Made by a program: the position numbers and the translations under genes
Shown here: positions 1-6,974 of the stretch, piece after piece
Layout: each line of letters begins with the position of its first letter
How positions within the stretch are numbered: position 1 is the stretch's first letter
Notes under the pieces: model-generated
The model's database searches: none
Seen by the model: only the letters and a program-made list of their open reading frames with translations
Told to the model about the DNA's origin: nothing
Source: an uncultured Clostridia bacterium
GTDB lineage: Bacteria; Bacillota; Clostridia; TANB77; CAG-508
Assembly (NCBI GenBank): GCA_944393455.1
Contig: CALYAH010000093.1
Coordinates: forward strand, 1 to 13,611
DNA length: 13,611 nucleotides
Reading direction: 5' to 3'

Positions 1-591
1 AAAGGAATTACATTAATTGCATTAGTAATTACCATTATCGTACTTTTAATTTTAGCAGGAGTGTCAATTGCAACATTAACAGGACAAAATGGAATTTTAA
101 CACAATCAAATGTAGCTAAAGAGTCAACAGAAATGAAAGGGCTAGAAGAACAGGCAAACTTAGTAAAGACAGAAATGCAAATAAATGAATATTGGAAAAA
201 ACAAGAACTGACACAATCAAATCTTCTAAATGCGATAAATTTGGAATTGGAAGGAAGTACATTACAAGGAAATAGAGTAATTACAAGTGATGAAAAATAT
301 GCAGTTGTTGTAAAAAATGATGAAAACTTAACAATAGAAGTAATAAAAAATGAAGAAGGAGTATTAGCAGAAGGAGAATTAGGATTACAATTAGAGTTTG
401 TTCAAGACATGAACATGATCTATATTTATCCTCAAATAGGAGGAGTAGAAAGCTATAAACAATATGCAGAAAGAATACTGGCAGAAAAAACAAAAGGAGA
501 AAAGGAACAAATTTTAATAGATAGTACAGGGATGTCTAGTGAAGAATTTTATCAAATGTTAAAAGAAAACATGCGGAGTAGATTCTATTGA
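1..591 (+). CDS. Prepilin-like surface protein, N-terminal part (5' end outside window; frame breaks at CGG-A)
   Basis: The frame is open from base 1, so the start codon lies upstream. The first visible residues, KGITLIALVITIIVLLILAG, form a type IV prepilin-like signal: cleavage would fall before or at G, followed by one long hydrophobic helix. The usual Glu at mature position 5 is Ala. After the helix comes a hydrophilic, helix-rich segment (about residues 25-190) with no family I recognise. The frame ends at TGA 589-591, but the protein clearly continues in the +1 frame from GGA at 575: reading ATG-(C)-GGA at 571-577 gives MGVDSIDEF and joins the Ig-like and LRR part. I therefore read 1-573 plus 575-1387 as one gene of at least 461 residues, probably exported and surface-exposed. 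The GTG at 61 lies inside the signal helix and is not a start. Confidence 0.75.
   Translation, partial: KGITLIALVITIIVLLILAGVSIATLTGQNGILTQSNVAKESTEMKGLEEQANLVKTEMQINEYWKKQELTQSNLLNAINLELEGSTLQGNRVITSDEKYAVVVKNDENLTIEVIKNEEGVLAEGELGLQLEFVQDMNMIYIYPQIGGVESYKQYAERILAEKTKGEKEQILIDSTGMSSEEFYQMLKENMRSRFY
574..577 (+). other. +1 frameshift site CGG-A in adhesin gene 1
   Basis: The upstream frame reads ATG CGG AGT and stops five codons after the ATG. Skipping the C at 574 gives ATG GGA GTA GAT and opens the frame to 1387. This is one of only two in-frame CGG codons I find in the window. It could be a recoding site, an inactivating insertion or a sequence error. Confidence 0.55.
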
Positions 592-1387
592 TGAATTTAT
601 TTCTAAAGTAGGTTTTAAAGATGTAGATGAATATATAATTTATTTTAAATTAATTGAAGGATATGAAGATGTAGGAGCAACTAATTTAGAAATCATATTA
701 GCAAATGGAAACAAAGAAATGATATATTACCCAGAAACAACTGAAATATCTCAAACAATAGAAAGTACGGGAACATATACCTATGAGGTAAAAAGAGGAG
801 AAGAGACAGTAAGTAAAAGTATAGAAGTATCCGCAGTAAAAGAAAAAATAGACCAGACGAAAATATTTCTTCATGAAGGAGGAGTAATTACAGGAATTAA
901 AGAAGAATATTTAACAGATACACCGCAAGAGATTAGTGAAGAACCTTCAACTTACGGTATGAGTAAACCTAGATATTTAACAAAAGAAGCAGGATATCCA
1001 TATTTAACAATACCAGAAGAAATAGATGGTACTCCAATAACAGCAATTTCTCCTGGTGCATTTAGTGAAATCAATAATATAGGAATAGTTGAAATACCAG
1101 ATAGTGTAACTAGTATTGGAGAGAGTGCTTTTGAGTGGTGTGAATGCCTAGAGATAATAAATATAGGAAATAATGTAACAACAATAGGAGATTATGCTTT
1201 TAACGAAACAATAATAAGTGAAGTTTATATTCCTAAAAATGTAACAACAATTGGTGAGTATGCTTTTAATAGTAAAAGATACCAAATGATTATAAATTGT
1301 GAAGCTGAAAGTCAACCATCAGGATGGAATCAAAATTGGTATGTTAATAGAGAAGAACAAATTGTAAATTGGAATGTAAAAAAATAA
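575..1387 (+). CDS. Ig-like plus BspA-type leucine-rich repeat domain, C-terminal part of the same adhesin (+1 frame)
   Basis: This is the continuation of the preceding prepilin-like protein. The frame is open well before the first ATG (719) and no ribosome binding site precedes that ATG, so it does not look like an independent gene. Roughly 581-840 encodes an Ig-like segment (GTYTYEVKRGEETV, then SKSIEVSAVKEK) that aligns with the segment around 2650-2740 in the next adhesin gene. Roughly 1000-1290 encodes BspA/LRR_5-type repeats: IPEEIDGTPITAISPGAF, IPDSVTSIGESAFEWC, IGNNVTTIGDYAF and IPKNVTTIGEYAF. The C-terminus (NREEQIVNWNVKK) is the usual end of such proteins. BspA-type LRRs mediate adhesion in other bacteria; here that role is inferred. 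The stop is followed at once by a hairpin. Confidence 0.7.
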   Translation, partial: GVDSIDEFISKVGFKDVDEYIIYFKLIEGYEDVGATNLEIILANGNKEMIYYPETTEISQTIESTGTYTYEVKRGEETVSKSIEVSAVKEKIDQTKIFLHEGGVITGIKEEYLTDTPQEISEEPSTYGMSKPRYLTKEAGYPYLTIPEEIDGTPITAISPGAFSEINNIGIVEIPDSVTSIGESAFEWCECLEIINIGNNVTTIGDYAFNETIISEVYIPKNVTTIGEYAFNSKRYQMIINCEAESQPSGWNQNWYVNREEQIVNWNVKK

Positions 1388-1389
1388 GA

Positions 1390-1426
1390 AAATTTTTCGT
1401 TAAGTTTTATACTCTACGAAAAATTT
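1390..1426. terminator. Hairpin directly after adhesin gene 1
   Basis: An 11-bp stem (1390-1400 with 1416-1426, AAATTTTTCGT against ACGAAAAATTT) starts two bases after the stop codon. The loop is 15 nt. It resembles the palindrome after dps at 8007-8039 and shares its ACTCTACGAA arm. The position fits a terminator, but no clean T-run follows the stem. Confidence 0.45.
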
Positions 1427-1592
1427 ATAATAAAATTATAACAATAAAGAATAGATTTATCAATAATAATTGGCAAAAATATAGAAAATTAAAAAATATA
1501 ATTATAAAAAAATAAAAAAAATAGAAGTCGATGTAATGCTTAGAGCAATAGATATTACATTAACTTCTATTTTTTCGTAGAGTATAAAACTT
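1402..1592. repeat. 22-bp perfect inverted repeat bounding a 191-bp intergenic segment
   Basis: Bases 1402-1423 (AAGTTTTATACTCTACGAA plus AAA) are the exact reverse complement of 1571-1592. The enclosed 147 bp is AT-rich, has no coding potential and contains a second, nested hairpin (1516-1575). The arrangement resembles a small non-autonomous element or a duplicated intergenic palindrome. I see no convincing target-site duplication. The core 10-mer TTCGTAGAGT recurs in both orientations after dps. Confidence 0.6.
1516..1575. terminator. Long hairpin, probable terminator between the two adhesin genes
   Basis: A 13-bp stem (1516-1528 AAAAAATAGAAGT with 1563-1575 ACTTCTATTTTTT) is extended, after a short mismatch, by ATGTAAT/ATTACAT (1531-1537 with 1554-1560). 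The outer arm ends in a T-run, as in intrinsic terminators, and is A/T symmetric, so it could act on either strand. Confidence 0.55.
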
Positions 1593-1626
1593 TAGGAAAA
1601 AAACAAAAGAAGGAGGAAATATTTTA

Positions 1627-2679
1627 ATGAATAATCGTTTGGGGATGCAAAAGAAAATGGACCAAAATAAAGGTATAACACTTATTGCGCTAGTAATAAC
1701 AATTGTTGTTTTAATCATATTAGCAGGAGTATCTATAGGGGCTATTACTAACAATAGTGGAATTATCGAACAATCCAAAAGAGCTAAAATAATGACAGAA
1801 TTATCGGCAGTAAATGAAAGTATAGAATTGTACGAAATGGAAAAGGGGATGGATAAATCTAGTTATGAAGATATAAATGACATGATATTAGTAACAGATA
1901 GAATAGCAAAAAGTGTTGAGATAGAAGATACTACAAGACTAGTAGGAGTCATACAAGATTTTGAAGCATTAAAAGTAGATAACTCATTAGGAAATAACGG
2001 TAAAAAAGTAAGCGAAGATACAATATCTAATATATATGAGTTTGACAATGCTTATATAAAAGATTTTACAGATGGAACTTTATATTATATCAAGGATAAA
2101 GTTTTATATAGCATTAAAGGAAATACTACAATAACAGAAGAAACCAAAAGAGAAGGAAGGCCATATTTAGAACTGAGTAGTAAAGATGCAAACGATTTTA
2201 CCTATTCAATTATTATAGCAAAGGCAAGCATTGGGGGAATACCAGAATTAAGGGCATATAATGAATTTGCAAGTGAAAAGTTAAATGGAGTAGATGAAGC
2301 CGGACTAGAAAAAATGTTTATAGATGGAGCCAACTATTGGATGTATGAATATTATGGAAATGTCGATACTCCTTTTACATCTATTCAGGAAATTTTTAAG
2401 TGGGAGTACGAAAATGGTTGGTTACAAGAAGAATGTACGAACTTAGAAGAATATTGTATAGCAAATGGTGAATCAAGTATTAGAGATATGTTAATAAATT
2501 GGAACTATGTATGTCCAAAAGAATATCAAGAGTATTACACAGAGTATCAAGAAAAATATCAAAATCTTGTAGTAAATATAACAAAGCCAGATGGAAGTAT
2601 TTCAACAATTGATTTAATATATAAAAATTACATTGAATATCCAGTTACTCAAAATGGTATTTATGAATTTTTAGTATAA
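1627..2679 (+). CDS. Prepilin-like surface protein, N-terminal part (ends at an in-frame TAA)
   Basis: This encodes 350 aa preceded by a strong AGGAGG at 1611-1616. The N-terminus carries a short basic leader ending KG, then ITLIALVITIVVLIILAG, a class III prepilin-type helix nearly identical to that of the preceding gene and again with Ala instead of Glu at mature position 5. The middle (about residues 50-290) is hydrophilic with many aromatic residues and no family I recognise. The last ~45 residues begin the Ig-like segment also present in the first adhesin. TAA at 2677-2679 cuts this segment in the middle, and the same frame continues after it into the GLUG-repeat region. The intact protein would be about 868 codons. 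The role (surface adhesin or pilin-like protein) is inferred from architecture. Confidence 0.7.
   Translation: MNNRLGMQKKMDQNKGITLIALVITIVVLIILAGVSIGAITNNSGIIEQSKRAKIMTELSAVNESIELYEMEKGMDKSSYEDINDMILVTDRIAKSVEIEDTTRLVGVIQDFEALKVDNSLGNNGKKVSEDTISNIYEFDNAYIKDFTDGTLYYIKDKVLYSIKGNTTITEETKREGRPYLELSSKDANDFTYSIIIAKASIGGIPELRAYNEFASEKLNGVDEAGLEKMFIDGANYWMYEYYGNVDTPFTSIQEIFKWEYENGWLQEECTNLEEYCIANGESSIRDMLINWNYVCPKEYQEYYTEYQEKYQNLVVNITKPDGSISTIDLIYKNYIEYPVTQNGIYEFLV
2677..2679 (+). other. In-frame TAA splitting adhesin gene 2
   Basis: The upstream and downstream frames are the same. Aligning this Ig-like strand with adhesin 1 places NGIYEFLV-stop-YNG opposite TGTYTYEVK-RGE, so the stop falls on a Lys. 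A single change from AAA to TAA would explain it. Confidence 0.65.
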
Positions 2680-2694
2680 TATAATGGTCGAATA

Positions 2695-4233
2695 GTGAAA
2701 GAAAACATAGAAATAAACTCAATAAAAAATGAAGAAATTGAAATAGCTCAAGATGGTGAAAATAAGTATAAAATACAAACAGTCGAAGACTTAATTGCAC
2801 TTTCAGTTAATACAAATAGAGGATATAATTATGAAGGAAAAACGATAAATTTAGCTAATGATTTAGACTTTTCAGATGATGCATGTTATAAAAATCCAAA
2901 TGATACAGAGACATTTGGTGATTACAATAATGATGGAATAACAGAAGGAATAAAAAAAGAAGTAACAACAGGAAGTGGATTTCTGCCAATTGGAGGTAAA
3001 TACATATCAGAAATCAACTTAAGGTATGACTTTAAGGGAATATTTGATGGAAATAATTATGAGATTAAAAATCTATATATAGATAATCCTAATACAAACA
3101 ATATAGGACTTTTGGGAATAAATTACGGAGAAATTAGAAATATGATTGTATCAGGGAAAATAGAAGTAAATACTGAAGAGACAGATTATAGTTACAAACA
3201 AGTAGGTGGAATTGTAGGCTATAATTATGGAAATATAAAAAATGTTAAAAATCAAGTAGAATTTGCTATAGAGAACTTTGAAGGATATATAGGAGGAATT
3301 GCAGGATATAATGATGGTGGAATTATTGAAAATAGCAGCAATATTCAAGATATGAACTTTGCAAATATCATTTATTTTGGAGGAATTTGTGCATATCATG
3401 TAGGAGAAGCAGAAATAAAGGATTGTTATAATACAGGAAATATAAATATAGCAACAGGCTCAATTATAGGTGGAGTAGTAGGAAATTCAAATACTATTAA
3501 TGCGACGATAAATAGATGCTATAATACAGGTAATATTAATATAACTGAAGAAGTTGGTTTGGTAGGAGGAATTAAAGGAAATTCTGGTAATTCCGGAATT
3601 GTAGTTAATTGTTATAATTTAGGAGATGTAAGCGTTAAGAAAGTTACAAGTGCAGGCGGAATAGTAGGTTACCATAAAAATGGACTAGTGGGCAATTGTT
3701 ATAATAGAGGTAATGTAACCGTTAACGGAGATAGTTCAAAATTATTAGTAGGAGGAATAGTTGGTGACCAATCATACTGTAGAGTAGTAAATTGTTATAA
3801 TACAGGAGAAATAAATGTAACAGCGGCAACACCTCAATCTCCTGGTATTGGAGGAATAGTTGGAATAGATTACTGGGCTCTTTTAAAGAATGTAACTAAT
3901 TTTGGAGAATTGATATTGCAAATACAAAGCCAAATCTATGTAGGTGGAGTAGCGGGAACTTCATATACTAGTGGTGTTAACGTTTTAGAAAACGCTAAAT
4001 ATCTAGAAAATACATGGACAAAAGGAGCAGGAAATAGACAAGACGCATCAGGAGTTTTAGAAACATGTACATTAGACTATATAAGTGAGATGCTAGATAT
4101 ATTAAATGAAGAACAAACTATTTTAGGAGATTATACATTGCCAGAAAACTTGAAATTTAACAAATGGAAAATCGTCACAGGAGTAAATGATGGATATCCA
4201 ATATTTGAATGGCAAGGAGGTACAAATGAATAA
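2695..4233 (+). CDS. GLUG-repeat domain, C-terminal part of adhesin 2 (after the TAA)
   Basis: This is open in the same frame as the preceding pilin-like part, only 15 bases after its stop. The possible start is GTG 2695, but no ribosome binding site and no signal peptide precede it, so it is best read as the C-terminal half of an interrupted gene. It starts with the end of an Ig-like strand, then a segment opening the GLUG fold (TVEDLIALSVNTN, NLANDLDFS, FKGIFDGNNYEIKNLYID). About nine GLUG-type units follow, built on GGIVGYN-like turns (GGIVGYNYG, GGIAGYNDG, GGICAYHVG, GGVVGNSN, GGIVGYHKN, GGIVGDQS, GGVAGTSY), alternating with CYNTGNINI-type strands. GLUG repeats occur in bacterial adhesins and peptidase-associated surface proteins. 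The C-terminal ~60 residues (WKIVTGVNDGYPIFEWQ) are the usual cap. Confidence 0.72.
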   Translation: MKENIEINSIKNEEIEIAQDGENKYKIQTVEDLIALSVNTNRGYNYEGKTINLANDLDFSDDACYKNPNDTETFGDYNNDGITEGIKKEVTTGSGFLPIGGKYISEINLRYDFKGIFDGNNYEIKNLYIDNPNTNNIGLLGINYGEIRNMIVSGKIEVNTEETDYSYKQVGGIVGYNYGNIKNVKNQVEFAIENFEGYIGGIAGYNDGGIIENSSNIQDMNFANIIYFGGICAYHVGEAEIKDCYNTGNINIATGSIIGGVVGNSNTINATINRCYNTGNINITEEVGLVGGIKGNSGNSGIVVNCYNLGDVSVKKVTSAGGIVGYHKNGLVGNCYNRGNVTVNGDSSKLLVGGIVGDQSYCRVVNCYNTGEINVTAATPQSPGIGGIVGIDYWALLKNVTNFGELILQIQSQIYVGGVAGTSYTSGVNVLENAKYLENTWTKGAGNRQDASGVLETCTLDYISEMLDILNEEQTILGDYTLPENLKFNKWKIVTGVNDGYPIFEWQGGTNE

Positions 4234-4687
4234 AAAGAATATTATAATAATTGTAATAATTTTAGTAGTAGTACTAATTGTTGCAGGTTTGATGTTATTT
4301 ATTAAAAATACTAATGAGCAAACAGAAGGTAACTATTCTTATGAAATAAAAACAGAAGAAGAAAGAAAAGAAAGTCGTAAAGAAAGCGTAGAAGACATAG
4401 AAAATTTGTTAAAAGAAGGTGGATTAAACCTAACAAATAAACAAGAATGTGTAGAAACAGCTTTAGAAGAGGAAGGATATAGTTATCAAGTAGATGGACA
4501 AACAATAGAAATATATGAAGTAGATGGACTAAAATTAGAAGAATTGGTAGTAAGAAATAAAGAAACTTTGGAAGTAAGACTAACAACGCAAGAAAGTAGA
4601 GCTACTGCAATATGCTTTAATAATACACTTATATTAAATGCTAACGAAGAATTAAGACAGAAAATAATAAATATATTACAAGATTAA
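4226..4687 (+). CDS. Small single-pass membrane protein of unknown function
   Basis: This encodes 153 aa. I start it at ATG 4226, preceded by AGGAGG (about 4215-4220) and overlapping the end of the GLUG frame by 8 bases (ATGAATAA), so it is translationally coupled to the adhesin. The N-terminus MNKK is followed by one strongly hydrophobic helix (about residues 5-26), then a charged segment (EEERKESRKESVEDIE) and a compact C-terminal domain (about 60-153) with ECVETALEEEGYSYQVDGQ. I do not recognise a family. Topology suggests a cytoplasmic N-terminus and an external C-terminal domain anchored beside the adhesin products. The gene ends just before a strong terminator. Confidence 0.7.
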   Translation: MNKKNIIIIVIILVVVLIVAGLMLFIKNTNEQTEGNYSYEIKTEEERKESRKESVEDIENLLKEGGLNLTNKQECVETALEEEGYSYQVDGQTIEIYEVDGLKLEELVVRNKETLEVRLTTQESRATAICFNNTLILNANEELRQKIINILQD

Positions 4688-4694
4688 TAAAAAG

Positions 4695-4740
4695 ATAAAC
4701 CATTCACTTATTAAAAGTAGGATGGTTTATTTGTTTGTTT
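4695..4740 (+). terminator. Intrinsic terminator after the adhesin cluster
   Basis: An 11-bp stem pairs 4695-4705 (ATAAACCATTC) with 4720-4730 (GGATGGTTTAT), including one G-U pair. The loop is 14 nt and a T-rich tail (TTGTTTGTTTTT) follows. Confidence 0.8.
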
Positions 4741-4743
4741 TTC

Positions 4744-4772
4744 TTGCTATATTAGAAAAACAGAGATATAAT
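4744..4772 (+). promoter_or_regulatory. Sigma-A type promoter for the murI operon
   Basis: TTGCTA (4744-4749) and TATAAT (4767-4772) are separated by exactly 17 bases. They lie just after the terminator and about 50 bases upstream of the murI start, with AGGAG at 4813-4817. Confidence 0.7.
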
Positions 4773-4823
4773 AAAGAGGACAAAAATAGAAATTTATTTA
4801 ATATACTTAAATAGGAGAGTAAA

Positions 4824-5598
4824 ATGAAAGGAAAAAGAAATATAGGAGTATTTGATTCTGGAATAGGCGGGGTGACAGTTTTAAAAGAAGTTGTAAAAGT
4901 ACTTCCACAAGAGAACTATATTTATTATAGTGACTCAAAGAATAATCCATATGGAGATAAAACGAATGAGGAAATTTTAGAAATATGTGACAATATTGTG
5001 CAGTTTCTTATAAAAAAAGGATGTAAAGCGATTGTAATTGCATGCAACACAGCTAGTAGTAGAGCAGCAAAGTATTTAAGAGGTAAATATCCTGAAATAC
5101 CATTTATAGCAATTGAGCCGGCTTATAAAATGGTACATGATTATTCTTATGATCAACCAACTTTAGTTATGGCAACAAAAGGAACAATTGAAAGTGAAAA
5201 GTTTAATTTACTTTATCATAAATATGATAATCATAAAACAGAATTATTATCTTGTGTTGGTTTAGCTGATATTATAAAAGCAGGAGATAAGGAAGAATTA
5301 AAAAAATATTTACAAAAGACTTTAGGACCATATAAAGGGAAAATTAAAAACGTAGTACTTCGGATGTACTCATTATCCATTAGTACAAAAAGAAATACAG
5401 GAAAGTTTAGGAGATGACATTTTATTTTTTAATGGAGCACCAAATTTAGCAAAACATCTGAAAGAAGTATTAAAAGAAAAAAACTTATTAGAAGAAAACG
5501 AAGGAAAAATTGAATTTTGGGATTCACAAAATTCAGAAAAGAAAAAGGAAAGATTTTATAATTATATGAAAGAAGAGATGAAAAATGAAAAAGATTAG
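4824..5598 (+). CDS. murI: Glutamate racemase, with a +1 frameshift at CGG-A in the catalytic motif
   Basis: MurI interconverts L- and D-glutamate to supply D-Glu for peptidoglycan. The N-terminal part shows DSGIGG (D11), SDSKNNPYG and the first catalytic cysteine in ACNTAS (C74). At 5358-5364 the frame reads CTT CGG ATG and would end at TGA 5414-5416 with 18 unrelated residues. Skipping the C at 5361 restores VVLGCTHYPLVQKEI, the family's second catalytic motif (C181, H183), and continues with GDDILFFNGAP to TAG 5596-5598, about 257 aa, the usual length. Without the shift the second catalytic Cys is lost and the enzyme should be inactive. The gene is usually essential unless another D-Glu source exists. 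The start ATG has AGGAG 6 bases upstream. The 3' end overlaps the next gene by 14 bases, as expected in an operon and only if the shifted frame is used. Confidence 0.85.
5361..5364 (+). other. +1 frameshift site CGG-A in murI
   Basis: CTT CGG ATG TAC must be read CTT-(C)-GGA-TGT-ACT to give the invariant L-G-C-T-H. The slip leaves GGA in the A site, exactly as at 574-577. It could be a recoding site, an inactivating insertion or a sequence error. Confidence 0.6.
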
Positions 5599-6397
5599 AA
5601 AGTTTATAATGATAATATTAACGATATTTTTGGTAACAATGTCATTTAGTCATGTGCAAGCAAAGGAAAATTCGATAGAGCAACAAATAGAAAATTATGC
5701 ACAGGATATTGATATAAACAATATTTCAACAGAGGAGATCTTAAAAGTATATGATGAATTAAGTGAACAATACTCAAATGAAGAAATAGCTAATATGATA
5801 GAAGAACATAAAGAAGAAATAAAAGATCAAGGCGTTAGTGAAGAAGTTATAGCAGCAGGAACAGGTTTTTTAAAAACAACAGATACAGAAACTGTAAGAG
5901 AAATTATAAAAAATGACATTGATTTAGAAGAAATACAAAGAAAGATAGAACAGGGATATACAGTAAATCAGGCCTTACAAAATGCAGTACAAGAAACACC
6001 TAATGATAAAAAAATAGAAATATTTGTAAAATTATTGTTGGCAAATCAAATTGTAAGAGCTATTTTAATAGTACTTGGTGTATTATTTGTATATGGTACT
6101 ATTCTTAGATGGATATTATACAAAAAAGCAGGAAAAAATGGCTGGGCAGCTATTATACCAGTTTATAGACAAATTACTATGTATCAGATTTGTGGACTAT
6201 CACCATGGCTTATGTTACTTTGGCTAATACCAATATTTGGATGGATAGCAATGCTAATTATAGCTATAATGAAAAGATTTTGTTTATCAAACGTATTTGG
6301 TAAAGGAGCCTTATTTGGATTTGGAATTTTATTATTACCACCTATTTTCCAAAGCATATTAGCATTTAATCCAAATATAGAATATGAAGGGGAATAA
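5585..6397 (+). CDS. DUF5684-like membrane protein with signal peptide
   Basis: This encodes 270 aa. The N-terminal signal peptide (KK start, hydrophobic core about residues 8-20, cleavage probably after VQA) is followed by an acidic helical region (about 30-145: IEQQIENYAQDIDINN, EEHKEEIKDQGVSEEV). A membrane domain from about 150 has three or four hydrophobic helices. The part KNGWAAIIPVYRQITMYQI, then WLMLLWLIPIFGWIAM, then FGKGALFGFGILLLPPIF matches the DUF5684 pattern (G-W-A-x-I-P-x-Y; F-G-K-G-x-x-F-G). Function is unknown; members are small integral membrane proteins. It overlaps the shifted 3' end of murI and lies 2 bases before apt, so it should be co-transcribed with both. Confidence 0.75.
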   Translation: MKKIRKFIMIILTIFLVTMSFSHVQAKENSIEQQIENYAQDIDINNISTEEILKVYDELSEQYSNEEIANMIEEHKEEIKDQGVSEEVIAAGTGFLKTTDTETVREIIKNDIDLEEIQRKIEQGYTVNQALQNAVQETPNDKKIEIFVKLLLANQIVRAILIVLGVLFVYGTILRWILYKKAGKNGWAAIIPVYRQITMYQICGLSPWLMLLWLIPIFGWIAMLIIAIMKRFCLSNVFGKGALFGFGILLLPPIFQSILAFNPNIEYEGE

Positions 6398-6399
6398 GA

Positions 6400-6939
6400 A
6401 TGAAAATTGTAAAAAATGTATTAAAAAATGAACTAAATATTAGAACCCAAAAAGATTATCCAGTAGAAGGTATTGAATTTATTGATATTACACCATTAAT
6501 CTTACAAAAAGATGTATTAAGAGAAATAACAGAGAAATTTGTTGAAGAGTTAAAAGATAAAAAGATAGATTATATTGTAGCGCCAGAGGCAAGAGGATTT
6601 TTGTTTGGAACTCTAATAGCAAATGAATTAAATGTAGGGTGTGTGCCAGTTAGAAAAAAAGGAAAATTGCCACCAACAACAGTTGAAGCTCAATTTGAGT
6701 ATGAAAAGGAATATGGAAAGGATATTTTAGAATTACCTAAATTGGTAAATGAAAAATACGAAAATAAAAATTTTTATATTATCGATGATATTTATGCAAC
6801 AGGAAATACTATGACTTCAATGAAAAAAGAAATTGAAAAACTTGGAGGAAAAGTATTAGGTGAAGGCGTTATAATGAATATTATAGAGCTAAATGATAAT
6901 AAAGAATTATTTTCACTAATTGATGTAAATGAAGAATAA
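6400..6939 (+). CDS. apt: Adenine phosphoribosyltransferase
   Basis: Apt makes AMP from adenine and PRPP in cytoplasmic purine salvage. The protein has 179 aa, close to the family length. Family features in order: GIEFIDITPLIL, then APEARGFLFGTLIANELNVG, then VRKKGKLPPTTVEA, EYGKDILELPK, and the PRPP-binding loop FYIIDDIYATGNTM (canonical VDDLLATGGT, so the loop varies slightly). GAAGGGGAAT gives a good ribosome binding site within the end of the previous gene. It is the last gene of the murI operon: its stop codon lies inside the left arm of a strong terminator. Adenine specificity is inferred from overall similarity; a variant purine phosphoribosyltransferase is possible. Confidence 0.82.
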   Translation: MKIVKNVLKNELNIRTQKDYPVEGIEFIDITPLILQKDVLREITEKFVEELKDKKIDYIVAPEARGFLFGTLIANELNVGCVPVRKKGKLPPTTVEAQFEYEKEYGKDILELPKLVNEKYENKNFYIIDDIYATGNTMTSMKKEIEKLGGKVLGEGVIMNIIELNDNKELFSLIDVNEE

Positions 6940-6969
6940 AGAGCAAAGAGACATCTTTGTTCTTTATTC
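6934..6969. terminator. Bidirectional terminator between apt and the minus-strand gene
   Basis: A 16-bp stem (6934-6949 with 6954-6969, one G-U pair) has a 4-nt loop and overlaps the apt stop codon. T-rich sequence follows on the plus strand and A-rich sequence precedes it, so it can end both convergent transcripts. Confidence 0.85.
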
Positions 6970-6974
6970 TTATA

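Noticed and set aside
281..493. Minus-strand open frame inside adhesin gene 1
   Set aside because: Leucine-rich, low-complexity antisense of an AT-rich gene, with no ribosome binding site; the sense frame is clearly the real one.
719..1387. Independent gene starting at ATG 719
   Set aside because: No ribosome binding site or signal sequence, and the open frame extends upstream to join the pilin-like part through the CGG-A site.
2677..2679. TAA reassigned to an amino acid genome-wide
   Set aside because: TAA is the natural end of several well-supported genes here (apt, hrcA, grpE, the GLUG part), so the standard meaning holds.
4311..4586. Minus-strand 91-aa open frame
   Set aside because: It is the complement of the Lys/Glu-rich small membrane protein gene, which has a good ribosome binding site and coupling.
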